Shown here: in pieces, positions 25,915-35,041 of the stretch
How positions within the stretch are numbered: position 1 is the stretch's first letter
Layout of the letters: each line of letters begins with the position of its first letter
Origin: Pseudomonas nunensis
Lineage (GTDB): Bacteria > Pseudomonadota > Gammaproteobacteria > Pseudomonadales > Pseudomonadaceae
DNA length: 64,000 bases
Assembly (NCBI RefSeq): GCF_024296925.1
Contig: NZ_CP101125.1
Span: 1,800,501 to 1,864,500 of the forward strand
Reading direction: 5' to 3'
Notes under the pieces: model-generated
Told to the model about the DNA's origin: nothing
The model's input: the letters and a program-made list of their open reading frames with translations, nothing else
Database searches by the model: none
Made by a program: the position numbers and the translations under genes

Positions 25915-26769
25915 ATGCAGACTCTGGATCTGGTATTCCTGCGCAGCTTCGTCGTGGTCGCTGAAAAACGCAGCATGACGGTGGCTGCCCAGCACCTGCA
26001 TGTGAGCCAAGGAGCGGTCAGTCAACAGATCAAACGGCTGGAGGAAGTGCTGGGCGGCGCGTTGTTTTTACGTGATCGGCGCGGCATTCGCCTCGCGCCA
26101 CTTGGTGAGCGCTTGTTTACCAAGGCCCAGCAAATGCTCACGCTTAACCAGCAGATTTGGGCGGACGTGAAGGGGAGCACGCTCCAGGGGCGGGTGCGCC
26201 TGGGTGTCCCTTACGACCTCGCCGGCGCGTGGATTGCGCCAATCCTCAAGGCGTTCGTCGAGGCAAATGCGCAGGTGGAGCTGTCACTCAAATGTGGTTC
26301 GTCGCTCGAGCTGAAAACTGAAGTCGACAAAGGCGCACTGGACCTGGCCATTATTGAGGAAGCGGCCGCGGGTGCTAACGGTGAATGCCTGATGATCGAT
26401 CGTTTGGTATGGGTCGGCGCCAGCGGTGGAGCGGCCTTCCTGAACACACCATTGGCGGTATCGCTGGTTGCCGAGACTTGTGCATTTCGTGAGCCAGTGA
26501 TCGCTGCTCTGGAAGGCCAGGATCGACAATGGAAAATGGTCTTTGATAACGGCAACCTTGAGACAACGCGAGCGATGGTCGGCAGCGATCTGGCCGTGTC
26601 GGCGTGGTTGAAGTCGGCAGTGCCGCCAGGCCTGGAGATCTTATCTGCCGAGGCGAACTTGCCGGATTTACCGCCGTTTGCGATTTCGCTAGTGAGATCA
26701 AAAGGCACTGCGAGTGCGGCGGCTGTGGAGCTGGTGCGGCACATTCATGAGCATCTTGATCAATCCTGA
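25915..26769 (+). CDS. LysR-family transcriptional regulator
   Basis: 284 residues from MQTLDLVFLRSF. The helix-turn-helix covers MTVAAQHLHVSQGAVSQQIK, followed by LEEVLGGALFLRDRRG and a ligand-binding domain. Longer in-frame starts exist (from 25888), but alignment to family N-termini supports this one. Probable regulator of the LysE exporter. Confidence 0.88.
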   Translation: MQTLDLVFLRSFVVVAEKRSMTVAAQHLHVSQGAVSQQIKRLEEVLGGALFLRDRRGIRLAPLGERLFTKAQQMLTLNQQIWADVKGSTLQGRVRLGVPYDLAGAWIAPILKAFVEANAQVELSLKCGSSLELKTEVDKGALDLAIIEEAAAGANGECLMIDRLVWVGASGGAAFLNTPLAVSLVAETCAFREPVIAALEGQDRQWKMVFDNGNLETTRAMVGSDLAVSAWLKSAVPPGLEILSAEANLPDLPPFAISLVRSKGTASAAAVELVRHIHEHLDQS

Positions 26770-26895
26770 TTCGCTGATATCTGCATCTGAGATCAAGGCC
26801 GCGCAAGTCACGTTCTCGATATAGACGGGGCGCTCAATCTCCCCCAACTGCTAGCGTTAAACATTCCAACGGTTCAACCTCCCAGGAGAAGCCCC

Positions 26896-27288
26896 ATGAA
26901 CCCATTCACTGGCGGCTGCCTATGCGGCAATGTTCGAATCGAGGCGACAGGCCAACCCTACCGCGTCGGCTTGTGCCACTGCCTCGACTGCCGCAAACAC
27001 CATGGCGCGCTGTTTCACGCTTCCGCGATTTTTCCTCAGGACGCGGTGACCATCACTGGAGAAACACAGGACTACGCCGGACGGTTTTTCTGTCCGCGTT
27101 GTGGCTCATCAGTTTTCGCTCGCACTGGCGACGAAGTCGAAGTGAACCTGGGCTCTCTCGACACCCCGGATCAACTCAAACCCACTTACGAAAGCTGGAT
27201 TATCCGGCGCGAATCCTGGTTGCCAGCGTTTCCGCTCGCTAAACACTATGAGCATGATCGTGAGGGAGAGGGGCGGTTGGAGTCGTAG
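26896..27288 (+). CDS. GFA-family (Mss4-like) zinc protein
   Basis: 130 residues with AGGAG before the ATG. The zinc cysteines are in order: GGCLCGNV, GLCHCLDCRKHHG and FFCPRCGSS, the glutathione-dependent formaldehyde-activating (GFA) fold. Most members have no proven formaldehyde activity, so the function stays open. An intrinsic terminator follows. Confidence 0.9.
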   Translation: MNPFTGGCLCGNVRIEATGQPYRVGLCHCLDCRKHHGALFHASAIFPQDAVTITGETQDYAGRFFCPRCGSSVFARTGDEVEVNLGSLDTPDQLKPTYESWIIRRESWLPAFPLAKHYEHDREGEGRLES

Positions 27289-27321
27289 GTCGTGCGAACA
27301 GCGCCGAAATTGAACAGAGAA

Positions 27322-27347
27322 AACCCGCAACTCAATGCGGGTTTTTT
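27322..27347. terminator. Bidirectional intrinsic terminator
   Basis: AACCCGCA-ACTCAA-TGCGGGTT with T after it on the plus strand and A before it, so it can end both the GFA gene and the convergent permease gene. Confidence 0.88.
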
Positions 27348-27360
27348 CATGTTTGAACGT

Positions 27361-28776
27361 TTACACGCTGCTCGCCAGTTTCCCACTCGACAACCGACGC
27401 TTATAAGCACTGTCCCGATTCGCCAACCAGAAATACAACGGCGACGTCACCAACAACCCCACCAGCCAAGACAGATCCGCACCGTTGATGTGCTCGGAAA
27501 TCGGCCCAACGTACAGCGGCGTGTTCATGAACGGAATCTGCACCGCGATCCCGATCGCATAGGCCAGCAATGCCTGCGGGTTGTAGCGACCATAGATGCC
27601 GCCGTCGACGTGGAAGATCGAGTCGATGTCGTACTGACCTTTGTGAATCGCGTAGAAGTCGATCAGGTTGATCGCGGTCCATGGCACCAGCACCACGAGC
27701 AGCACCAGCACCATGTCGACGAAGTGGCCGATGAAGTCTGCCGAGGCGCCGACGGCGGCGAAGCAGCAGGCGCCGAGGACGATGACCGAGAGCACGGCGC
27801 GGCTTTTCGCGGTGGGGATCCAGCGGTAGGCGAAGGTTTGCACCAGGGTGATCAGCGACAGCACGGCGCCGTAGAGGTTGAGGGCGTTGTGGCTGATGAC
27901 GCTGAGCAGGAACAACACCAGCATCAACGGGCCGATGGAGCCGGTGGCGAGTTTGACTGCGTCCATGGTGTCCATGCCGACGGGCGTGGCGAGGACCGCG
28001 ACGGCGCCGAAGATGAACGACAGGCTGGAGCCGAGCACGGTGCCCAGGTAGGTGGTCCAGAACGTCGATGCGACAGGCACGTCCGCCGGCAGGTAGCGCG
28101 AGTAGTCGGAGACGTACGGTGCGAACGCAATTTGCCACAGCGCTGCCAACGACACCGTGGCCAACCAGCCGGAGATGTTGAAGCTGCCACGGGTGAGGAA
28201 GTCGGTGGTCTGCACGTGGGTGAAGATGTAGCCGAAGCCCAGCACAATGCCGGCGCCGAGCACCCAGGTGCCGATTCGGTTAAGCACATGGATGAAGCGG
28301 TAGCCGATGATGCCGATGATCCCGGAACCGAGGGCGCCGATGACGATGCCCACCGGCACCGGCACGCTGTCGACCACGCCGTGCAGCGACTTGCCGGCGA
28401 GGACGATGTTGGAGGCGAAGAAGCCGATGTACATGATGCCGGCGATCAGCACCACCAGCAGCGCGCCGAGGGAACCGAACTGCGCGCGGCTCTGGATCAT
28501 CTGCGGGATGCCCATTTGCGGGCCTTGCGCCGAGTGCAGCGCCATCAGCACGCCGCCGACCAAGTGCCCGACCAGAATGGCAATGACACCCCACACCAGG
28601 TTCAGGTGAAACAGTTGCACGCCGAGGGCGCCGGTAACGATGGGCAACGGCGCGATGTTGCCGCCGAACCAGAGGGTAAACAAATCCCGGACCTTTCCAT
28701 GGCGATCTTGCGGCGGGACATAACCGATCGTGTGCTTCTCGATCAGCGGAGCGGACGTTGTTGCAGAGGTGACCAT
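27361..28776 (-). CDS. NCS1-family permease (cytosine/purine/allantoin type)
   Basis: 471 residues from MVTSATTS, with GGAG 8 bases upstream. It has about 12 membrane helices. The family marks are LFTLWFGGNIAPLPIVTGAL near the N-terminus, LWQIAFAPYVSDYSRYLP in the centre and LVPWTAINLIDFY later. Substrates of NCS1 members include cytosine, hydantoin, allantoin, thiamine and pyridoxine, and the sequence alone does not separate them. It is divergent from the LysR gene at 29143. Confidence 0.87.
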   Translation of the reverse strand: MVTSATTSAPLIEKHTIGYVPPQDRHGKVRDLFTLWFGGNIAPLPIVTGALGVQLFHLNLVWGVIAILVGHLVGGVLMALHSAQGPQMGIPQMIQSRAQFGSLGALLVVLIAGIMYIGFFASNIVLAGKSLHGVVDSVPVPVGIVIGALGSGIIGIIGYRFIHVLNRIGTWVLGAGIVLGFGYIFTHVQTTDFLTRGSFNISGWLATVSLAALWQIAFAPYVSDYSRYLPADVPVASTFWTTYLGTVLGSSLSFIFGAVAVLATPVGMDTMDAVKLATGSIGPLMLVLFLLSVISHNALNLYGAVLSLITLVQTFAYRWIPTAKSRAVLSVIVLGACCFAAVGASADFIGHFVDMVLVLLVVLVPWTAINLIDFYAIHKGQYDIDSIFHVDGGIYGRYNPQALLAYAIGIAVQIPFMNTPLYVGPISEHINGADLSWLVGLLVTSPLYFWLANRDSAYKRRLSSGKLASSV

Positions 28777-29000
28777 GACGAACTCCAAGGCAATGTGAGT
28801 ACGTGGACGTACTTCGGTGAGCGCCGCGTGGGCGACGCTTTTCTTGTTGGAGTGATCATGTGCAAAGCCTCGGCATAGATAAATTAGTAAGTTTGTTGCT
28901 TCAAGCCTTAAAAAAAATATGCCCCGGGGTTGGGTGGGTCCGGTATGTTCTGGGTTGATCGCGGGGCGTTCAGATACCCCGCAGACTGGCGCGACCTGAT

Positions 29001-29102
29001 CCCCGTAGGAGCTGTCGAGTGAAACGAGGCTGCGATCTTTTAATCTTGATCTTTAACATCAAAAGATCGCAGCCTCGTTTCACTCGACAGCTCCTACAGG
29101 GG
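29001..29102. repeat. Long perfect inverted repeat (36-bp arms)
   Basis: Arms 29006-29041 and 29061-29096 are perfect complements (TAGGAGCTGTCGAGTGAAAC inward to GCGATCTTTT) around a 19-bp spacer. The ends (CCCCG / CAGGGG) extend the pairing with a bulge. It looks like a MITE-like intergenic repeat of fluorescent pseudomonads. It sits in the gap between the permease and the LysR gene, upstream of both. Confidence 0.9.
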
Positions 29103-29142
29103 AAGTGTGTGGCCATGGTTGATGTGTTTTCTGGAGGTCCGC

Positions 29143-30054
29143 ATGGCCGCTTACAACTTGCGACAGCTGCGTTATTTCGTCACCACCGCCGAATGCGGCA
29201 GCGTGGCGGAGGCTTCGCGCAAGCTCTATATCGCCCAGCCGTCGGTGTCGACGGCGATCAAGCACTTGGAAGAAAGCTTCGGCGTGCAGCTGTTTATTCG
29301 CCATCACGCCCAGGGTGTTTCGCTGACGCCGAGCGGCTCGCGGTTTTATCGCAAGGCGCTGGAGCTGCTGCGGGTCGCGCACGAATTTGAACAGAACGCA
29401 TTGGCGGACAATGACGTGGTGGCGGGGCAGATCGATATCGGCTGCTTTGAAACCGTCGCGCCGCTGTACCTGCCGCGTTTGATCGCCGGTTTCAAGGAGC
29501 GCTGGCCAGGCGTGGAGATCCGCATCCGCGACGGCGAACAACAGGAATTGGTGCAGGCCCTGACCGCTGGCAGCATCGATCTGGCGATGCTGTTTGAACA
29601 CGATCTGGACAGCACGATCGAGACCGTTCCGCTGATGCCGCCGCAGCAACCTTACGCCTTGCTGCCGGCGGACCATCGCTTCGCGCAGCAGGCGAAAGTC
29701 TCGCTGGACGACCTGGTGCTGGAGCCGATGATTCTGCTCGACGTAGTGCCGAGCCGCACTTACTTCGTCAGCATTTTCGAAGAGCGCGGATTGACCCCGC
29801 ACATCGTCTTCAGCTCGCCTTCAATCGAGATGGTGCGTGGCATGGTCGGGCGTGGTTTTGGCTTTTCGATTCTGGTGACTAAACCTTTTTCGCCTTACAC
29901 CTATGACGGGCAACAACTGGTGTGCATTCCGCTCGCGGAAACGGTGACGGGCTCGGGGTTATCGGCGGCGTGGCTCAAAAGGTCGCAACTGACCAAACCG
30001 GTGCAGTTGTTCGTGGATTATTGCCAGGAAGAACTGGCCCGACTCTACACCTGA
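29143..30054 (+). CDS. LysR-family transcriptional regulator
   Basis: 303 residues from MAAYNLRQLRYF, with GGAGG 7 bases upstream. HTH: ECGSVAEASRKLYIAQPSVS, then TAIKHLEESFGVQLF. The sensor domain is of the CynR/NAC-like type. It is divergent from the NCS1 permease and convergent with the M20 deacylase operon, and could control either. Confidence 0.88.
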   Translation: MAAYNLRQLRYFVTTAECGSVAEASRKLYIAQPSVSTAIKHLEESFGVQLFIRHHAQGVSLTPSGSRFYRKALELLRVAHEFEQNALADNDVVAGQIDIGCFETVAPLYLPRLIAGFKERWPGVEIRIRDGEQQELVQALTAGSIDLAMLFEHDLDSTIETVPLMPPQQPYALLPADHRFAQQAKVSLDDLVLEPMILLDVVPSRTYFVSIFEERGLTPHIVFSSPSIEMVRGMVGRGFGFSILVTKPFSPYTYDGQQLVCIPLAETVTGSGLSAAWLKRSQLTKPVQLFVDYCQEELARLYT

Positions 30055-30070
30055 GCGTCGGGCCTACCGC

Positions 30071-31219
30071 TCAACTGATCGATGCCAGCATCCGTTGCAA
30101 CAGGGCGTAGCAGCCGTTCAATTGCTCGATGCTGACAAACTCGTCCGGCTTGTGACCCTGGTCCATGCTGCCCGGACCGCACACCACCGTCGGGATCCCC
30201 GCTGCGTCAAACAGACCGCCCTCGGTGCCAAACGCCACGGTGCCGAACTCCCGGGAACCGGAAAATGCTGCGATCAATTCAGCGGCTTCGCTGTGGGCAT
30301 CGGTGGCCAAACCGGGATAGGCCGACAACTGACTGAAGCGGATGTCGCTCTGTTCACTCACGGCGCGCATGCGTGGCAAAACCTGCTGCTCGGCGTAGGT
30401 TTTCAGTTCCTGTGCCACATCGCTTGGGTCGAACGAGGGCAGGGCGCGGATTTCAAAGTCGAAACGGCAATCGGCGGGGACGATGTTCAACGCCTTGCCG
30501 CCAGCAATCACCCCGGTTTGCACGGTGCTGAACGGCGGATCGAAACGCTCGTCGTGATGCTCCGGTGCTTTCAGCCGCTGGCCAATTCGCCCGAGTTCGC
30601 CGATCAGTTCGGCGGCGTATTCAATCGCGTTGACCCCGAGCGGCGCGTACGCCGAATGGCAGGCTTCACCGTGAATGTCGCAACGCATCGCCAGTTTGCC
30701 TTTGTGGCCGAGCACCGGTTTGAGTTCGGTCGGTTCGCCAATGATGCACAGCATCGGTTTGACCGGACGTTGCTCCAGCGCTTTGAGCAGCGAGCGCACC
30801 CCGAGGCAGCCGACTTCCTCATCGTAGGACAGCGCGATATGCACCGGCCGCCGTAGCGTCGCCTTGACCAGCGACGGCACGAGGGCCAGCACGCAGGCGA
30901 TGTAGCCTTTCATGTCCGCCGTGCCACGACCGTACAGCTTGCCGTCGCGCTCGGTCAGTTCGAACGGCGCAACGCTCCACGGTTGGCCGTCCACCGGCAC
31001 CACATCGGTGTGCCCCGACAGCACAATGCCCGGCAGATGGACCGGGCCGATGGTTGCGAACAGATTAGCCTTGCTGCGTTGCTCGTTGTAGACCAGTTCG
31101 CACGGCACCTCGAAACCGGCGAGGTAGTCGCGGACAAACTCGATGAGCTGCAGGTTGGATTCGCGGCTGATGGTGTCGAACGCCACCAACGCTTGAAGCA
31201 AATCGCGGCTGCTGCTCAT
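30071..31219 (-). CDS. M20 peptidase, ArgE-type N-acyl-amino-acid deacylase
   Basis: 382 residues from MSSSRDLLQ. The dizinc ligands and base are visible in SGHTDVVP, LYGRGTADMKG and SYDEEVGCLG, the acetylornithine deacetylase layout. The reaction is removal of an N-acyl group from an amino acid. With DUF1028, RidA and a flavin monooxygenase next to it, a catabolic role is more likely than arginine synthesis. The start overlaps the stop of the DUF1028 gene by 4 bp (ATGA), so translation is coupled. Confidence 0.85.
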   Translation of the reverse strand: MSSSRDLLQALVAFDTISRESNLQLIEFVRDYLAGFEVPCELVYNEQRSKANLFATIGPVHLPGIVLSGHTDVVPVDGQPWSVAPFELTERDGKLYGRGTADMKGYIACVLALVPSLVKATLRRPVHIALSYDEEVGCLGVRSLLKALEQRPVKPMLCIIGEPTELKPVLGHKGKLAMRCDIHGEACHSAYAPLGVNAIEYAAELIGELGRIGQRLKAPEHHDERFDPPFSTVQTGVIAGGKALNIVPADCRFDFEIRALPSFDPSDVAQELKTYAEQQVLPRMRAVSEQSDIRFSQLSAYPGLATDAHSEAAELIAAFSGSREFGTVAFGTEGGLFDAAGIPTVVCGPGSMDQGHKPDEFVSIEQLNGCYALLQRMLASIS

Positions 31220-31893
31220 CGGTCGTCTCCGGCAACGCCGTAGCCAGGGGCGCGATCGGGTGCCAGGGCGCGGTCGATGTAATCCTGAACCTGTGGGCGA
31301 TAGGCGACCCATAGATTTTCCAGTTCGCCGATCGGGTCTTCGTCCGCCCAATCCACCCGCAGGTTGATGATCGGCCAGGTCAGTTCGCCGACCACCACCA
31401 TCGCGGCTGAGTGCACTGGCCCGGCTTCACCTCCCGCCACCATCGCGGCTTGCATGGCGGCCAGCAAACGGTCGGCCAGTTGCCCTTCGCCGTGTTCGAA
31501 CGCGCGGACCATGGCTTCGATCACCGAACGATCCGTGAGCATGTTGCCGGCGGCCACACACTGCTCGCCGGACACGGCGTTGTGATTGCCGAGGGTTTGC
31601 GAACCGCTGAAATGCGCGGTGCGGCCGAGGTGGTCAATCGCGGTGATCTGGCGATATTGGCTGTAGCCGTTGCGGGTCAGCACCTTGTCCAGTGCATCCG
31701 AGGGCGAGAGGCCTTGCTCCATGAGCGCGAGGGTTTCCGGGCCGAGGGAGGGCAGGGTGATGTTTTGCGTCGAGACCGCGCCGACACCCGGCAGCAGCCA
31801 TGGGCAGCGGGCGCCGACGGCGATGCTGGAGGAACTGATGGCGATGCCGAACTGGCCGGTTTCGGGGCATCTTGCGGCGATGGAAAAGGTCAT
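31216..31893 (-). CDS. DUF1028-family Ntn-hydrolase-like protein
   Basis: 225 residues. It starts MTFSIAARCPETGQFGIAIS and contains VGAVSTQNITLP and GNMLTDRSVIEAM, the pattern of DUF1028, an Ntn-hydrolase-like family of unknown substrate. DUF1028 genes often travel with M20 deacylases and RidA proteins, as here. Confidence 0.88.
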   Translation of the reverse strand: MTFSIAARCPETGQFGIAISSSSIAVGARCPWLLPGVGAVSTQNITLPSLGPETLALMEQGLSPSDALDKVLTRNGYSQYRQITAIDHLGRTAHFSGSQTLGNHNAVSGEQCVAAGNMLTDRSVIEAMVRAFEHGEGQLADRLLAAMQAAMVAGGEAGPVHSAAMVVVGELTWPIINLRVDWADEDPIGELENLWVAYRPQVQDYIDRALAPDRAPGYGVAGDDR

Positions 31894-31942
31894 GGGTTTT
31901 GCTCCTTGTTCAGCCTTGGCTTATTGGGTGTCTGGGCGGGCG

Positions 31943-32012
31943 TCTTCGCGAGCAAGCCCGCTCCCACAGGGGGAACGCATTCCAAATGTGGGAGCGGGCT
32001 TGCTCGCGAAGG
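31943..32012. repeat. REP doublet
   Basis: Two REP arms in inverted order (TTCGCGAGCAAGCCCGCTCC outward, then GTGGGAGCGGGCTTGCTCGC), separated by only about 20 bp. It lies inside the predicted operon, between RidA and DUF1028 genes. Confidence 0.9.
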
Positions 32013-32034
32013 CCGCGCTTCGGTCTACCTGTGC

Positions 32035-32451
32035 TTACTCAGGAATCACCGCAATCACATCAATCTCCATCAACCACTGCGGTTGCCCCAGCGCCGACAC
32101 CACCAACCCGGTCGAAATCGGAAACACGCCTTTGAGCCACTTGCCGACTTCCTGATACACCGGCTCGCGGTAGCGCGGGTCGATCAAGTACGTGGTGGTT
32201 TTGACGATGTGGCTCAGGTCGCTGCCGGCTTCTTCCAGCAGTTGTTTGACGTTGCGCATCGCTTGCTCGGCTTGTGCACGCGGGTCGCCGAGGCCTATCA
32301 GGTTGCCTTCGAAATCAGTACCGACCTGGCCACGAACATACACAGTGTTGCCGGCGCGGACGGCCTGGCACAGGTCGTTGTCCAAGCTCTGGTTCGGGTA
32401 GGTTTCCTTGGTGTTGAACATGCGAATACGGGTATGGGTTGGCGTGGACAT
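32035..32451 (-). CDS. RidA-family (YjgF/UK114) protein
   Basis: 138 residues with AGGAG before the ATG. It has the RidA core: VRAGNTVYVRGQVGTD, then AQAEQAMRNVKQLLEEAGSD, and TTTYLIDPRYREPV. Typical RidA deaminates 2-imino acids. The catalytic arginine position is not certain by eye, so this may be one of the Rid subfamilies with another role. It lies in the deacylase/monooxygenase set. Confidence 0.88.
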   Translation of the reverse strand: MSTPTHTRIRMFNTKETYPNQSLDNDLCQAVRAGNTVYVRGQVGTDFEGNLIGLGDPRAQAEQAMRNVKQLLEEAGSDLSHIVKTTTYLIDPRYREPVYQEVGKWLKGVFPISTGLVVSALGQPQWLMEIDVIAVIPE

Positions 32452-32471
32452 GTGAAGCTCCTGAACAAGTA

Positions 32472-33782
32472 TTAAGCGCTGACGCTGGTTTTATGGGCGA
32501 CGGGGGCGGTTTCGGCTGCACGCTGGTCCGCATCGCGGTACTCGAGGTACGAACGCTGGATAGCGATGTGGTCCGCAACGTACTTGGCGTCATGCCACAC
32601 GCCCCAGATAAACGACGAGCCGCGACGGGACTGCCAGGGCAGGCCGAGGAAATACACACCCGGCTCGCTCGACACACCGCGCTGATGCTGCGGCTTGCCG
32701 TTGTCGTCGAAGGCGTTGACCTTCAACCAGCTGTAATCCGTGGCAAAACCGGTGGCCCAGATGATTGAGGTCACGCCGGCCTTGACCAGGTCGAGCTCAA
32801 GAATCGGGTTGCTCACACAGTCCGGCTCTGGGAAGGTGTGGCGCGCTTCGGGTTCTTCCGGCAGGTCAAGGCCATTGCGCTCGATATAGGCGTCAGCGGC
32901 ATCCAGCAGCGCCCGGTAGTTCTCATCGCCACGGGCGAGGTTTTCCGCCAGGTTCGGCTGGAACGACACGGTGCTCCCGTTGAACGATTGAGTCAGGCCG
33001 ACCAGCGTCATGCCGGCATGGGCCAGGCCACGGAAGTCCACGGTGCGGCCGCCATGGGCACCGCTTACTGCGATGGTCACGTGTTCACGGCCAGGCTTCA
33101 TCGCCGCTTGATCCCACTCGCCCAGCACCCCCAGCCACCAGCAGAAATCACGGTTGCGATAGGCGCGAGGCGGGCGGTCATGGGCGCCCACTGAGAGATA
33201 GACCTTCTTGCCGGCGCCTTGCAATTCATCGGCGATCTGCACCCCCGACGAACCGGCACCCACCACCAGCACCGCGCCTTCGGGCAGTTGCTGCGGATTG
33301 CGGTATTCGGCGGAATGGATCTGGGTGAACGGCGCGTCTTTCGGCGCAATCGGCGGGATCACTGGACGCTGGAACGGCCCGGTGGCAGCCACCACGCGGT
33401 TGGCCTCGATCACGCCTTCGGAAGTTTCAATGGTGAAGCCCGGGCGACCGACATTGCGCTCGACCTTCAGCACGTCCACGCCGGTACGGATCGGCGCGTT
33501 GAATTTCTTGGCGTAGGCTTCGAAATAATCCGCCACCCGCTCTTTAGGGGCAAAGCCGTCGGGGCTCAGATCGTCGAATTCCATACCGGGAAAGCGATCG
33601 TGCCAGGCCGGACCATTGGCCACCAACGAGTCCCAACGCCCGGTGCGCCAGCGTTCGGCAATGCGATTGCGCTCCAGCACCAGGTGCGGCACCCCGAGTT
33701 TGCTAAGGTGTTCACTCATGGCCACGCCAGCCTGACCGGCGCCGACAATCAAAGTGTCTGTTTTTATTGTTTCAGTGGTCAT
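32472..33782 (-). CDS. FAD/NAD(P)-dependent flavin monooxygenase
   Basis: 436 residues from MTTETIKTD. It has two Rossmann motifs, IVGAGQAGVAMSEHL for FAD near the N-terminus and VVGAGSSGVQIADEL for NAD(P)H in the middle. IIWATGFATDYSW and GLPWQSRRGSSFIWG follow toward the end. This is the CzcO/FMO-like class that oxygenates N, S or carbonyl groups. It begins the minus-strand set RidA-DUF1028-ArgE. Substrate unknown; an N-acylated or heterocyclic nitrogen compound would fit its neighbours. Confidence 0.85.
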   Translation of the reverse strand: MTTETIKTDTLIVGAGQAGVAMSEHLSKLGVPHLVLERNRIAERWRTGRWDSLVANGPAWHDRFPGMEFDDLSPDGFAPKERVADYFEAYAKKFNAPIRTGVDVLKVERNVGRPGFTIETSEGVIEANRVVAATGPFQRPVIPPIAPKDAPFTQIHSAEYRNPQQLPEGAVLVVGAGSSGVQIADELQGAGKKVYLSVGAHDRPPRAYRNRDFCWWLGVLGEWDQAAMKPGREHVTIAVSGAHGGRTVDFRGLAHAGMTLVGLTQSFNGSTVSFQPNLAENLARGDENYRALLDAADAYIERNGLDLPEEPEARHTFPEPDCVSNPILELDLVKAGVTSIIWATGFATDYSWLKVNAFDDNGKPQHQRGVSSEPGVYFLGLPWQSRRGSSFIWGVWHDAKYVADHIAIQRSYLEYRDADQRAAETAPVAHKTSVSA

Positions 33783-33956
33783 TTCTCTACCCTTCGAAGT
33801 GGGAGTCAGGTCGGTTATGGCCTGCCATCTCTTGGGGTCAAGACTAGGGTTCACCCTGGTATCGGTAAAATATTATTAAGCTGGGAACTGAGCATAAATA
33901 ACGGATGCAGAGGCTTTGGCCCTGACTGAAAGGGCGCGCAACGGAGAGATTGAGCA

Positions 33957-34346
33957 ATGTACAAACAAGCACTCAGCGACACTTATCGCGCCTACATCGA
34001 CTGCCTCAACCGCCAGGACTGGCCGACCCTGGGCCAACTGCTCGATGAAAACGTGCACTACAACGGCGAGCGTGTGGGGGTGGCCGGCTACCGGGCGATG
34101 CTGGAGCGGGACTTTCGCACGATCCCCGACCTGCGCTTTGTCATCGAACGCCTCATCGCCGACCCACCGCATATCGCCGCGAGGCTGTGCTTTGACTGCA
34201 CGCCGGTGGGGGAATTGTTTGGCCTGCCGGTGAACGGGCGTCGGGTGGTTTTTACCGAGAACGTATTTTACGAGTTCAAGGACGGCAAGATTTGCGCTGT
34301 GTGGTCAGTGATCGATAAGGCAGCGGTCGAAGCGCAGATTATTTGA
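33957..34346 (+). CDS. SnoaL-like / ester-cyclase family protein
   Basis: 129 residues. It has the NTF2-like cone: YRAYIDCLNRQDWPTLGQLL, then VHYNGERVGVAGY, and a C-terminal FYEFKDGKICAVWSVID. These proteins bind small hydrophobic molecules or catalyse cyclisations. It is divergent from the flavin monooxygenase with 174 bp between, so a joint role is possible but unproven. Confidence 0.82.
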   Translation: MYKQALSDTYRAYIDCLNRQDWPTLGQLLDENVHYNGERVGVAGYRAMLERDFRTIPDLRFVIERLIADPPHIAARLCFDCTPVGELFGLPVNGRRVVFTENVFYEFKDGKICAVWSVIDKAAVEAQII

Positions 34347-34362
34347 ATGGTGCCAGATACCT

Positions 34363-34456
34363 CCTGTGGGAGCGGGCTTGCTCGCGAAAGCGGTGTTTCA
34401 TTCAGCATTGACGTCGGCTGACCCACCGCCTTCGCGAGCAAGCCCGCTCCCACAGG
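34363..34456. repeat. REP doublet
   Basis: CCTGTGGGAGCGGGCTTGCT at the left and its exact complement at the right, about 45 bp apart. Confidence 0.92.
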
Positions 34457-34558
34457 CGCACGCCTCAATTCCCAACGCCGATTTTTCAATTAGCAGCTAG
34501 GGTTCTTGTTCGCAGGAAGGCTGTTTTTGATCCATTGACCGGGAAGGAGTTTTTAGCG

Positions 34559-34972
34559 ATGAGCGACGATAACGTCTATCAGCAAGTGCAACTGCAAGTC
34601 AGCAATGCCGCGCAAGGCCAGCGAATAGTGGTGCAATTGTTGGCGCAAGGCGCGCCGGTTGCGTGGAGCACAGGTCCTGTTTTTGAAGGCGTTGGCGGCA
34701 TTAGTATGAATGTCCCCAGCGGCAGTGCTTTTCCGGTCTCTTCCTTTTCGATTAGCCCCAGCGCGGTGACGGTGGATACGTCCTTCTCCCGCGGTGGCGG
34801 TGCCGAAGCCTTGTCTTTTAACCTCACGCTGTACCTAGTGGCGCAAGCCGGCATACAAACGTTTGGCCTGCGTTCGGTTTCTGATCCGGGTATCTACGTC
34901 GTGGCAGGCATTGGCAACAGCCAGCCGCAAGCGGTCAATCAAACCGTTACCCTTTTCTCCTGGCATCCGTAG
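34559..34972 (+). CDS. Beta-rich hypothetical protein
   Basis: 137 residues from MSDDNVYQ; AAGGAG 9 bases upstream fixes the start. The sequence is alternating and Ser/Gly/Val-rich, with no cysteine and no signal peptide. It looks like an all-beta domain, a similar overall style to the protein at 15361 but without convincing identity. Unknown function. A terminator follows. Confidence 0.55.
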   Translation: MSDDNVYQQVQLQVSNAAQGQRIVVQLLAQGAPVAWSTGPVFEGVGGISMNVPSGSAFPVSSFSISPSAVTVDTSFSRGGGAEALSFNLTLYLVAQAGIQTFGLRSVSDPGIYVVAGIGNSQPQAVNQTVTLFSWHP

Positions 34973-34997
34973 TAAATACCCCGGCGTTACACGCGCA

Positions 34998-35035
34998 AAA
35001 ACGGACAGATCTCAGAACATGAATCTGTCCGTTTT
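34998..35035. terminator. Bidirectional intrinsic terminator
   Basis: AAAACGGACAGAT and ATCTGTCCGTTTT form a 13-bp stem with a 12-base loop, between the convergent genes ending at 34972 and 35042. Confidence 0.88.
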
Positions 35036-35041
35036 CGAGGC

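Noticed and set aside
27292..28878. 528-codon plus-strand reading frame over the permease gene
   Set aside because: Its composition is extremely rich in His, Gln, Asp and Arg and mirrors the GC-rich antisense of the NCS1 permease, which has clear family motifs on the other strand.
30071..31219. Calling this gene argE of arginine biosynthesis
   Set aside because: It is coupled to DUF1028 with RidA and a flavin monooxygenase nearby. M20 enzymes of this group have many substrates.
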